This document shows positions 1-5,482 of a stretch of DNA of 6,916 nucleotides, in pieces. The notes under the pieces were generated by a model that worked only from the letters and a program-made list of their open reading frames with translations, had not been told where the DNA came from and made no database searches. The position numbers were made by a program, and so were the translations under genes. Source of the DNA: Candidatus Zixiibacteriota bacterium (GTDB lineage: Bacteria > Zixibacteria > MSB-5A5 > GN15 > FEB-12); NCBI GenBank assembly GCA_022570975.1, contig JACZYS010000139.1, positions 1-6,916 of the forward strand. Reading direction: 5' to 3'. Each line of letters starts with the position of its first letter. Position 1 is the first letter of the stretch.

Positions 1-1
1 A

Positions 2-640
2 TACAGCAATAAATATCATAACCTCAGGTTGTTTCCTGGAAATTTTCATAGCAATGCGTTAAATAAATATATTTATAAATCATTTGGTAAATTCTATGTC
101 GGTTTAAGGATGGGGTTAAAAAGCAAGTTTTTGGAAATTCTTCATAATTCTCCATTAGAAGTAAGCATAAATATGAAATTAAGATATCTTCCTGTTGTAA
201 AGAAACTTAAGCAGTTAAAAAAACAGAATAAAAACCTTAAAGTTTTGGAAGTAGGTTCTGGAAGCAAAGGCATAACCAGGTTTTTCAAATATCCTGTTAC
301 AGGAATTGACGTGGAATTCCGGAAGCATAAAAACCGCTACCTGAAAGGAATATTGATTTCTCCAAATAAAAAATATCCTTTCAAAGACAATGAGTTTGAT
401 GCTGTGGTTTCAGTAGACTGTATAGAGCACATACCAAGAAATGCAAGGGAAAAATCATTAAGGGAAATGCTCAGGATAAGCAACAGGCATATAATAATTA
501 CATGTCCATTTACCATAAGCAAATGGGACAAGATAGTTCTGAGTAAATGGCCCAAGAGCAGCGCAACTTACAAAAATATCAAAGAGCATTATAACTCTGG
601 AATTCCGCAACCTGAAGAAGTAGAAAAGGTGTTTGCATAA
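2..640 (+). CDS. Class I SAM-dependent methyltransferase, partial (open at left edge, probably truncated at 3' end)
   Basis: The protein looks like a class I (Rossmann-fold) S-adenosylmethionine methyltransferase; the substrate cannot be told. Numbering from a TTG at 29, SAM motif I is KVLEVGSGSKG at residues 71-81. The second-strand acidic motif is GIDVEF (92-97), and the motif IV region FDAVVSVDCIEHI (123-135) is typical of the Methyltransf_11 type, followed by HIIITCPF. The frame is open to the window edge, so the true start is unknown; TTG 29 and ATG 110 are possible but neither has a good ribosome binding site. The product ends at about residue 203, just after an EHYNSGIPQPEEVEKVF segment. 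In this family that segment is normally followed by several tens more residues, so the C-terminus appears missing. The stop abuts the L23 start codon. About 33% G+C by hand count of 1-600, lower than most sampled ribosomal stretches. It stands where rplD would be expected. The methyltransferase fold is a confident call; integrity and linkage are not. Confidence 0.75.
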   Translation, partial: YSNKYHNLRLFPGNFHSNALNKYIYKSFGKFYVGLRMGLKSKFLEILHNSPLEVSINMKLRYLPVVKKLKQLKKQNKNLKVLEVGSGSKGITRFFKYPVTGIDVEFRKHKNRYLKGILISPNKKYPFKDNEFDAVVSVDCIEHIPRNAREKSLREMLRISNRHIIITCPFTISKWDKIVLSKWPKSSATYKNIKEHYNSGIPQPEEVEKVFA

Positions 641-928
641 ATGAACGGTCACAAAATAATATTGGCACACGTAAATACGGAGAGAACTACCAAGTTGCTG
701 GCCGATAATAATGAATATGTGTTCAGAGTCGAAAGACGAGCAACCAAGTACACAATCTCAAATGCCATTCAGGAAGTATTTAAGGTCAAAGTTGACTCAG
801 TCAGAACCATGGTTGTTCCGGGCAAAATGAAGAGAGTCCGTTATAAAGCCGGCAAAACTCCGGCTTGGAAAAAAGCTATTGTCAGGCTGAAAGCCGGCCA
901 GACTATAACAATATTTGATAATGTATAA
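641..928 (+). CDS. rplW: 50S ribosomal protein L23
   Basis: L23 binds domain III of 23S rRNA beside the polypeptide exit and is the docking point for trigger factor and SRP. The 95-residue product has the usual bacterial length and layout. It opens with IILAHVNTERTTKLL (residues 6-20), a variant of the VxTEKST signature. YVFRVERRATKYTISNAIQEVFKVKV (26-51) follows, then the basic loop PGKMKRVRYKAGKTPAWKKAIV and a final strand QTITIF. ATG 641 matches the family N-terminus and follows the upstream TAA with no gap. An AAGGTG at 626-631 gives a spacing of 9 nt. The AH in place of the usual RP before the TEK motif is a small oddity. Normally rplD lies directly upstream; here a methyltransferase fragment does, so the native translation-coupling partner is not present. 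Confidence 0.97.
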   Translation: MNGHKIILAHVNTERTTKLLADNNEYVFRVERRATKYTISNAIQEVFKVKVDSVRTMVVPGKMKRVRYKAGKTPAWKKAIVRLKAGQTITIFDNV

Positions 929-948
929 TGAAAGCTTCAGGTTAAGTT

Positions 949-1779
949 ATGGCTATTAAGAAATTTCGTCCGGTTACACCTTCGTTGAGGTTCCGCACAA
1001 TACCTACGTTTGAAGAAATTACTTCAACTGTCCCTGAAAAGTCACTGTTGCGACCTTTAAAGAAAAGTGGTGGTCGGAATAACAAAGGAAGAATTACTGC
1101 TTACCAGAGAGGTGGCGGACATAAAAGACATTATCGTCTTATTGACTTCAAAAGAGATAAGAAAGATATTCCGGCCAGAGTAGCATCTATTGAGTATGAT
1201 CCAAACCGTTCGGCCAGAATTGCTTTACTTTTCTATGTTGATGGAGAAAAGAGATATATAATTGCCCCCGATGGATTGGCCGTCAACGACATGATTGTCT
1301 CTGGCGATAATGTTGATAACAAGGTTGGTAACGCAACTCCGTTAAAAGGAATATTGCTGGGAACTACAGTTCATAATGTTGAGATGAGACCGGGCAAAGG
1401 TGCCCAGATTGTGAGGTCGGCTGGAACAATGGCTCAGTTGGTTGCAAAAGAAGGTAAAAAAGCTATTTTGAAATTACCTTCCGGTGAAACCAGAACCGTG
1501 CCAGTTACCTGTTTCGCAACAATAGGTCAGGTTTCAAATCTGGACCACAAAAATGTCATATGGGGCAAAGCCGGTGCAACCCGCTGGAGAGGCAAGCGTC
1601 CATCCGTTCGCGGTGTTGCCATGAACCCGGTTGACCATCCTATGGGAGGTGGCGAAGGCCGTTCTTCCGGTGGTCGCCATCCCTGTACACCTTGGGGTAA
1701 ACCGACCAAAGGCTACAAGACAAGAAGTAAACGTAAATCATTAAAGCATCTTATTGAAGATCGCCGGGCTAAAAAGTAA
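949..1779 (+). CDS. rplB: 50S ribosomal protein L2
   Basis: L2 is a primary 23S rRNA binder needed for subunit association and peptidyl-transferase activity. The 276-residue protein is full length (E. coli has 273). Conserved blocks in order are SGGRNNKGRITAYQRGGGHKR (40-60), the OB-fold stretch with DFKRDKKDIPARV and YDPNRSARIALL, VHNVEMRPGKGAQIVRSAGT (141-160), GKAGATRWRGKRPSVRG (206-222) and MNPVDHPMGGGEGR (225-238). The His corresponding to E. coli H229 is kept at position 230. The His two places later in E. coli is Met232 here, a variant I associate with several non-proteobacterial lineages. The start at 949 has a short AGG (939-941) 7 nt upstream, a weak Shine-Dalgarno. There is a 20-nt gap after L23, and S19 follows 16 nt later. 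Identification is secure. Confidence 0.99.
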   Translation: MAIKKFRPVTPSLRFRTIPTFEEITSTVPEKSLLRPLKKSGGRNNKGRITAYQRGGGHKRHYRLIDFKRDKKDIPARVASIEYDPNRSARIALLFYVDGEKRYIIAPDGLAVNDMIVSGDNVDNKVGNATPLKGILLGTTVHNVEMRPGKGAQIVRSAGTMAQLVAKEGKKAILKLPSGETRTVPVTCFATIGQVSNLDHKNVIWGKAGATRWRGKRPSVRGVAMNPVDHPMGGGEGRSSGGRHPCTPWGKPTKGYKTRSKRKSLKHLIEDRRAKK

Positions 1780-1795
1780 TTATGGAGAGAAATAG

Positions 1796-2086
1796 ATGCC
1801 TCGTTCATTAAAAAAAGGACCTTATATTGAAGCTTCGCTTGAGAAAAAGATTGAAGCCATGAATTCATCAGGTGATAAGAGAGTGATTAAGACTTGGTCA
1901 AGACGTTCTACTATTTCACCGGAGTTTGTCGGTCATACTCTGGCCGTTCATACCGGCAACAAGTTTATTCCTGTTTATATTACGGAAAATATGGTTGGTC
2001 ATAAACTGGGTGAATTTGCTCCTACCCGCACATTTCGCGGACATGGCGGCAAAATTGCCGAAAGATCATCAAGGCTGAAAGGATAA
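1796..2086 (+). CDS. rpsS: 30S ribosomal protein S19
   Basis: S19 sits in the 30S head, binds 16S rRNA with S13, and contributes to bridges with the 50S subunit and to A-site tRNA contacts. The 96-residue protein has the family's standard start, MPRSLKKGPYI. The signature block runs through WSRRSTISPEFVGHTLAVHTG (34-54) and KFIPVYITENMVGHKLGEF (56-74), ending in APTRTFRGH (75-83). A GGAG at 1784-1787 lies 8 nt before ATG 1796. The TAA at 2084-2086 directly abuts a GTG that could extend rplV, and the S19 terminal codons carry the rplV Shine-Dalgarno, so the two genes are probably translationally coupled. Nothing is missing and nothing is unusual. Confidence 0.99.
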   Translation: MPRSLKKGPYIEASLEKKIEAMNSSGDKRVIKTWSRRSTISPEFVGHTLAVHTGNKFIPVYITENMVGHKLGEFAPTRTFRGHGGKIAERSSRLKG

Positions 2087-2098
2087 GTGCTGATTATG
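2078..2098 (+). promoter_or_regulatory. rplV ribosome binding site and competing start codons
   Basis: AAAGGA at 2078-2083 lies within the last codons of rpsS. It is 3 nt from GTG 2087 (too close) and 12 nt from ATG 2096 (a little long). Alignment with the L22 family N-terminus favours ATG 2096. The arrangement suggests coupling to termination at the S19 stop. Confidence 0.55.
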
Positions 2099-2653
2099 CT
2101 GATAGAATCAACGGCCAGATTAAAATACGTTAGCATACCTCCACGCAAGATGCGTCTGGTTGCAGACGCCATAAAAGGGATGCCGGTTGAAAAAGCTCTT
2201 AATCTGCTCAACTTCACACCAAGAATAGCAGCCCAGCATATTGCCAGAACACTTAAATCTGCGGCTGCAAATGCGCTGTCGGTCGAAGGTACCGATCACC
2301 TTAAGCCGGAAGATTTAATGATTAAGAATATTTTTGTAGACGTTGCCCCAACTCAGAAACGTATCAGGTTTCAGTCAATGGGCAGAGTCTTCAGATATAG
2401 AAAGAGATTCTGCCATTTGACAATCCAGCTTCAGGGAGAAGTTGAAGAAGTGGCAGAGGCCAAGGCTAAATCTCAAAAGAAAGGCAAGAAAGTAAAAGAA
2501 GAACCAAAGGCAAAAGCCAAAACGGCCAAAAAACCGGCTAAAAAAACAGTTAAGAAGAAAGTAAAAAGAGAAGTCAAAGCCGTAAAATCTCAGACAAGGA
2601 AAAAGACAACAACAAGTAAGACTTCAACTGCTAAAAGAACTGGCAATAAATAA
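2096..2653 (+). CDS. rplV: 50S ribosomal protein L22 with a long lysine-rich C-terminal tail
   Basis: L22 contacts all 23S rRNA domains; its extended beta-hairpin lines the peptide exit tunnel. From ATG 2096 the protein has 185 residues against about 110 in E. coli. The core is residues 1-115: ARLKYVSIPPRKMRLVADAI (7-26), the helical middle, and the hairpin APTQKRIRFQSMGRVFRYRKR (84-104) followed by HLTI. Residues 116-185 are an added low-complexity tail of Lys, Ala, Thr, Pro and Val, including AKTAKKPAKK and TTTSKTSTAK, with no predicted fold. ATG 2096 is preferred because it puts the family-typical seven residues before the R..YVSI motif. The GTG at 2087, directly after the S19 stop, would add MLI but lies only 3 nt from the AAAGGA (2078-2083). 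The tail is probably disordered and exposed or rRNA-binding, which is inference. Confidence 0.96.
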   Translation: MLIESTARLKYVSIPPRKMRLVADAIKGMPVEKALNLLNFTPRIAAQHIARTLKSAAANALSVEGTDHLKPEDLMIKNIFVDVAPTQKRIRFQSMGRVFRYRKRFCHLTIQLQGEVEEVAEAKAKSQKKGKKVKEEPKAKAKTAKKPAKKTVKKKVKREVKAVKSQTRKKTTTSKTSTAKRTGNK

Positions 2654-2665
2654 CAGTGAGAATTT

Positions 2666-2683
2666 AAGGAGTATATAACTTTG
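2666..2683 (+). promoter_or_regulatory. Shine-Dalgarno AAGGAG and TTG start codon of rpsC
   Basis: AAGGAG occupies 2666-2671, 9 nt before TTG 2681-2683. The next codons read GQKTHPIG, the invariant S3 N-terminus, and no ATG or GTG lies in frame nearby. This fixes TTG as the initiator. Confidence 0.85.
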
Positions 2684-3742
2684 GGTCAAAAAACACACCC
2701 TATCGGATTTAGGTTGGGCATTATCAAAACCTGGAACAGTCGCTGGTTTGCACCGGATAAGTTCTTTCCCAGGTTGGTTTATGAAGATATGATGGTCAAA
2801 AAATATATTGATCGTCGCCTGGACAATGCCGGAATTGCCAAAGTAATCATTTCCAGAATGCCTAAGAAAATCATCGTGGACATTCATACTTCACGCCCGG
2901 GTATCGTTATCGGAAGAAAAGGTTCCGAGGTAGACAGGCTCAGAAGTGAGTTACAACTTCTGACCAACAAAGATATTCTCCTGAACATTGTCGAAGTGAG
3001 AAAGCCGGAATTAGATGCTCGACTGGTAGCAGATGCAATTGCCCGCCAGCTTGAAGGAAGGGTTTCTTTCCGCCGGGCTATGAAAAAATCGATCGCCGCC
3101 ACAATGAGAATGGGAGCCGTTGGAATCAAGATTCAGTGTGCCGGAAGACTTGGCGGTGCCGAAATTGCCAGAACTGAAAAATATAAAGACGGAAGAATTC
3201 CTCTCCATACCATCCGGGCTGATATTGATTATTCAACAGCAAGAGCCAACACAACTTATGGTGTGATTGGAGTGAAAGTGTGGATTTGCCGGGGCGAAAT
3301 TCTGGAAGTTGGCCAGTTCTATAATGATAAAGATGAAAAGAATGCAGAACAAATGGCCGCCCAGGATATGCCGCAGGCCAAACGTCCTCGCCGGGCTGGT
3401 AGAAAATCACAGCGCCCTCGTGGAAGAGTGCGTCGCAGCGGCGGTTCAGGTGGTGGCGGAGAGGCTCCTGCAGGAAGAAGGCCGGAATTTAAGAAAGAGA
3501 CCAGACCGGAAACCAAAGCAAAGCCCGAAATAAAAGTCAAACCCGAACCCAAAGCTAAGCCTGAATTTAAAGCTAAACCAGAAGCCAAAGCTAAGCCTGA
3601 ATTTAAAGCTAAACCAGAAGCCAAAGCTAAACCCGAGGCCAAGACTAAACCTGCAGCCAAAGCAAAACCAAAAGCCAAAGCAACAAAACCGTCTGATGGT
3701 GCAAAGAAAAAAGAGAGCAAGAAATCTGGAAAGGATGCCTGA
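2681..3742 (+). CDS. rpsC: 30S ribosomal protein S3 with a repeat-bearing C-terminal extension
   Basis: S3 lies at the mRNA entry of the 30S subunit, where with S4 and S5 it forms the helicase site. The 353-residue product is about 120-140 residues longer than usual. The core is residues 1-209: MGQKTHPIGFRLGI at the start, a KH type-2 domain with its GRKG loop at 78-81, and the C-terminal fold with GRLGGAEIARTE (155-166), PLHTIRADIDY (174-184) and GVKVWICRGEIL (197-208). Then come an Arg-rich stretch (about 233-252), a Gly linker (254-260), and nine hexapeptides of KAKPE type (278-331) ending in a Lys/Ser tail. Translation starts at TTG 2681, supported by AAGGAG at 2666-2671 and by the conserved GQKTHPIG that follows immediately. 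The extension stays in frame to a clean TGA, so it is encoded and not obviously a frameshift artefact. Confidence 0.98.
   Translation: MGQKTHPIGFRLGIIKTWNSRWFAPDKFFPRLVYEDMMVKKYIDRRLDNAGIAKVIISRMPKKIIVDIHTSRPGIVIGRKGSEVDRLRSELQLLTNKDILLNIVEVRKPELDARLVADAIARQLEGRVSFRRAMKKSIAATMRMGAVGIKIQCAGRLGGAEIARTEKYKDGRIPLHTIRADIDYSTARANTTYGVIGVKVWICRGEILEVGQFYNDKDEKNAEQMAAQDMPQAKRPRRAGRKSQRPRGRVRRSGGSGGGGEAPAGRRPEFKKETRPETKAKPEIKVKPEPKAKPEFKAKPEAKAKPEFKAKPEAKAKPEAKTKPAAKAKPKAKATKPSDGAKKKESKKSGKDA
3512..3673 (+). repeat. Nine in-frame 18-bp units coding KAKPE-type hexapeptides in rpsC
   Basis: The stretch codes S3 residues 278-331 as nine successive hexapeptides: TKAKPE, IKVKPE, PKAKPE, FKAKPE, AKAKPE, FKAKPE, AKAKPE, AKTKPA and AKAKPK. 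Position 1 varies (T, I, P, F, A), while Lys2, Lys4 and Pro5 are constant. Units toward both ends have drifted in DNA sequence more than the middle ones, as expected for internal expansion. Confidence 0.93.
3551..3630 (+). repeat. Perfect 36-bp tandem duplication inside the rpsC repeat
   Basis: Positions 3551-3586 and 3587-3622 are identical over 36 bases, and 3623-3630 begins a third copy before diverging. Each copy codes the 12 residues KAKPEFKAKPEA. The lack of synonymous differences between copies points to a recent duplication. Confidence 0.93.
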
Positions 3743-3775
3743 TTAAGAATTGATCGGTTAGGGAGATAAAATATA

Positions 3776-4198
3776 ATGTTACAGCCAAAGAAGTCAAAAT
3801 TTCGCAAACAGCAGCGTGGACGCATGAGAGGAAAAGCTTATGTCGGCTCTACGGTGAATTTTGGCGAATTTGGTCTCAAAGGATTGGAGCCGTGCTGGTT
3901 GACAAACCGTCAAATAGAGGCCGCCCGCATTGCCTTAACCAGACATATCAAAAGAGGTGGAAAAGTCTGGATAAGAATTTTTCCGGACAAACCAGTTACC
4001 AAGAAACCTGCAGAAACCAGAATGGGTAAGGGTAAAGGTGCTCCTGAGTATTGGGTCGCGGTTGTCAAACCGGGAAGAATCTTGTTTGAAGTGGAGGGTA
4101 TTGATGAGCAATTGGCAAGAAAGGCCCTCAAGCTGGCTGCCAATAAACTGCCGCTTAAAACCAGGTTTGTGACTCGTGATGAAACTGAAGGAATTTAG
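3776..4198 (+). CDS. rplP: 50S ribosomal protein L16
   Basis: L16 sits near the A-site and the elbow of incoming tRNA, and is a late assembly protein of the 50S subunit. The 140 residues cover the complete family. The basic N-terminus QPKKSKFRKQQRGRMRG is followed by FGEFGLKGLEPCWLTNRQIEAAR (29-51), HIKRGGKVWIRIFPDKPVTKKP (57-78) and the signature RMGKGKGAPEYWVAVVKPGR (82-101). Arg82 matches E. coli Arg81, the residue hydroxylated by RoxA/YcfD in that species; whether it is modified here is unknown. GGGAG at 3761-3765 lies 10 nt before ATG 3776. The 33-nt gap after rpsC is among the longest in the window but shows no clear hairpin. rpmC begins only 5 nt after the stop. Confidence 0.99.
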   Translation: MLQPKKSKFRKQQRGRMRGKAYVGSTVNFGEFGLKGLEPCWLTNRQIEAARIALTRHIKRGGKVWIRIFPDKPVTKKPAETRMGKGKGAPEYWVAVVKPGRILFEVEGIDEQLARKALKLAANKLPLKTRFVTRDETEGI

Positions 4199-4203
4199 TA
4201 GAA

Positions 4204-4461
4204 ATGAAAATTACAGAACTTAGAGAAATGACAGTTGAGGAACTGAAGAACAAAGTTGGTGATTTAGATGAAGAGCGCTTTAACTTGAATATGCGCCGTT
4301 CTTATAAACAACTGGACAATCCTCTGAGACTCAGACAAATAAGAAGAGAAGTTGCCAGGATTAAGACCATCTTAATTGAAGATGCAAAAAATATCAGAAA
4401 TCTTTCAAAAGTAAAAGTCTCAATCTTAGACGTCAAGAAATCTAAGAAAAAGGAGAAGTAA
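4204..4461 (+). CDS. rpmC: 50S ribosomal protein L29 with a short basic C-terminal extension
   Basis: L29 is a small two-helix protein at the exit-tunnel rim next to L23, contributing to the trigger factor and SRP binding surface. The helical hairpin is clear: MKITELREMTVEELKNKV at the start, then the DEERFNLNMRRSYKQLDNP turn and RLRQIRREVARIKTIL (residues about 42-57). The family usually stops within a few residues of RIKT. Here the protein runs to 85 residues, adding about 20-25 ending in the lysine cluster KKSKKKEK. The ribosome binding site AAGGA (4188-4192) lies inside the end of rplP, 11 nt from ATG 4204. rpsQ follows after 10 nt. The tail resembles in composition those of L22 and S3 nearby but has no repeats. 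Confidence 0.96.
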   Translation: MKITELREMTVEELKNKVGDLDEERFNLNMRRSYKQLDNPLRLRQIRREVARIKTILIEDAKNIRNLSKVKVSILDVKKSKKKEK

Positions 4462-4471
4462 AGGAATATAA

Positions 4472-4738
4472 ATGGCTGAGGCTATCGAAAGAAATAGAAG
4501 AAAAATCCGCACCGGAACGGTAATATCTGATAAGATGGAAAAAAGCATTGTTGTACGTATAGATAGAACAATCATGCATCCACTTTATAAGAAAACATTC
4601 CGTACTTCATCCAAGCTTTATGCTCACGACGAAAAGAATGAAGCCGGTGAAGGAGATGTTGTAAAAGTAATGGAAACCAGACCATTATCTGCCAAGAAAA
4701 GATGGCGTTTAGTGGAAATAGTAGAGAAAGCAAAATAA
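4472..4738 (+). CDS. rpsQ: 30S ribosomal protein S17
   Basis: S17 is an OB-fold primary assembly protein that binds 16S rRNA helices 7 and 11 in the 30S body. The 88-residue product has the expected length and an unbroken set of family blocks: RRKIRTGTVISDKMEKSIVV (9-28), the signature DRTIMHPLYKKTFRTSSKLYAHDEKN (about 31-56), GDVVKVMETRPLSAKKRWRLVEIVEKAK to the end. AAGGA at 4461-4465 overlaps the rpmC stop and lies 6 nt before ATG 4472. In E. coli this gene closes the S10 operon and rplN opens spc; here the 37-nt gap to rplN is the largest in the window, yet no convincing promoter or terminator was seen in it. Confidence 0.99.
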   Translation: MAEAIERNRRKIRTGTVISDKMEKSIVVRIDRTIMHPLYKKTFRTSSKLYAHDEKNEAGEGDVVKVMETRPLSAKKRWRLVEIVEKAK

Positions 4739-4775
4739 TTCTGCTCACCGCATTATTGAATTGAAGGTTTAAGAT

Positions 4776-5141
4776 ATGATTCAGGAATTTACAAGGCTAA
4801 TTGTTGCTGACAACTCCGGGGCCAAGCAGGTAATGTGTTTCAGGATTTTGGGAAACAGAAAAAAATCTGCCACTTTGGGTGACATTATCAAAGTTTCCGT
4901 AAAGGAAGCTATCCCTGGCGGCACAGTTAAGAAAAAGGAAGTTTGCCGGGCGGTAATTGTCAGAACAAAATCGGCACTGAGAAGAAAAGACGGATCTCTT
5001 ATCAGGTTCTCTGATAATGCCGCTGTGATTATTAATGATGCCAACGAACCACGGGGAACACGTATTTTTGGTCCGGTTGCTCGTGAGTTAAGAGATAAAC
5101 AATTTATGAAAATACTGTCTCTGGCACCAGAGGTTTTGTAG
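4776..5141 (+). CDS. rplN: 50S ribosomal protein L14
   Basis: L14 lies on the 50S face near the factor-binding region, forms an intersubunit bridge, and is the docking site of the silencing factor RsfS in bacteria that have it. The 121 residues are one short of the common 122. Landmarks are ADNSGAK (11-17), the signature from GDIIKVSVKEAIPGGTVKKK (35-54) into EVCRAVIVRTK, RFSDNAAVIIND (77-88) and GTRIFGPVARELR (94-106), ending FMKILSLAPEVL. GAAGG at 4763-4767 gives 8 nt to ATG 4776. In E. coli this is the first gene of the spc operon; the next gene follows after 14 nt. Complete and ordinary. Confidence 0.99.
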   Translation: MIQEFTRLIVADNSGAKQVMCFRILGNRKKSATLGDIIKVSVKEAIPGGTVKKKEVCRAVIVRTKSALRRKDGSLIRFSDNAAVIINDANEPRGTRIFGPVARELRDKQFMKILSLAPEVL

Positions 5142-5155
5142 TTGGGAGTTGTTAA

Positions 5156-5473
5156 GTGAATGTGAGAAAAAATGACATTGTTTATATTAAGGTTGGTGCT
5201 GACAAAGGCAAAACCGGCAAAGTACTTTTTATTAACAAGAAAAAAACAAAACTGGTGATTGAAGGTGTTAATATGAAGAAAAAACACCAACGTCCTACTC
5301 AGCGTAGCCAAAAAGGTGGAATAATTACAATTGAGGGCCCGGTACATATCAGTAATGTTGCTCTCTATAATTCCAGCTTGAATAAGCCTGAGAAGATTAA
5401 GATGACCGTTGTCGGTGAAGGAAAAAATGCAAGAAGAGTCAGAGTTTTTAAAATTAGCGGAGAAGAAGTTTAG
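5156..5473 (+). CDS. rplX: 50S ribosomal protein L24
   Basis: L24 is an assembly-initiating 50S protein at the exit-tunnel rim. The 105 residues hold the KOW motif DIVYIKVGADKGKTGKV (7-23), the conserved VIEGVNMKKKHQRPTQRSQKGGI (34-56), and the stretch EGPVHISNVAL (60-70). The start is GTG 5156: it places two residues before the VRKND core, as in the family, and GGGAG at 5144-5148 lies 7 nt upstream. A second GTG at 5162 is in frame but would cut off the first residues. An ATG at 5160, in another frame, is followed at once by TGA and is not a start. The L5 Shine-Dalgarno overlaps this gene's stop. Confidence 0.98.
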   Translation: MNVRKNDIVYIKVGADKGKTGKVLFINKKKTKLVIEGVNMKKKHQRPTQRSQKGGIITIEGPVHISNVALYNSSLNKPEKIKMTVVGEGKNARRVRVFKISGEEV

Positions 5474-5482
5474 GATTATATT

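Noticed and set aside
314..605. Two GAATTC sites at 314-319 and 600-605 as marks of a cloning chimera
   Set aside because: A six-base site twice in AT-rich sequence is unremarkable, and the methyltransferase-like sequence continues through both sites.
2540..2546. Run of seven A followed by C in the rplV tail as a possible frameshift site
   Set aside because: The codon phase is AAA AAA ACA, which does not match the A AAA AAC slippery phase, and no following stem was visible. The zero frame already gives a complete product.
3319..3825. 168-residue reverse-strand frame with a GLALASGLAL-like hydrophobic repeat
   Set aside because: It is the exact antisense of the S3 KAKPE repeat and the rplP start. 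Its periodicity is inherited from the sense repeat, and it lacks a ribosome binding site or recognisable domain.
4739..4775. 37-nt gap between rpsQ and rplN as a separate spc promoter or S10 terminator
   Set aside because: No inverted repeat with a U-run and no convincing -35/-10 pair; it contains mainly the L14 Shine-Dalgarno.
5160..5165. ATG-TGA start-stop next to the L24 GTG
   Set aside because: It is a chance overlap of the GTG AAT GTG AGA codons in another frame. It has no independent ribosome binding site, and the L24 start at GTG 5156 explains the context.
4781..5347. 188-residue reverse-strand frame across rplN and rplX
   Set aside because: It is antisense to two unmistakable, fully conserved ribosomal genes, with no family resemblance of its own.
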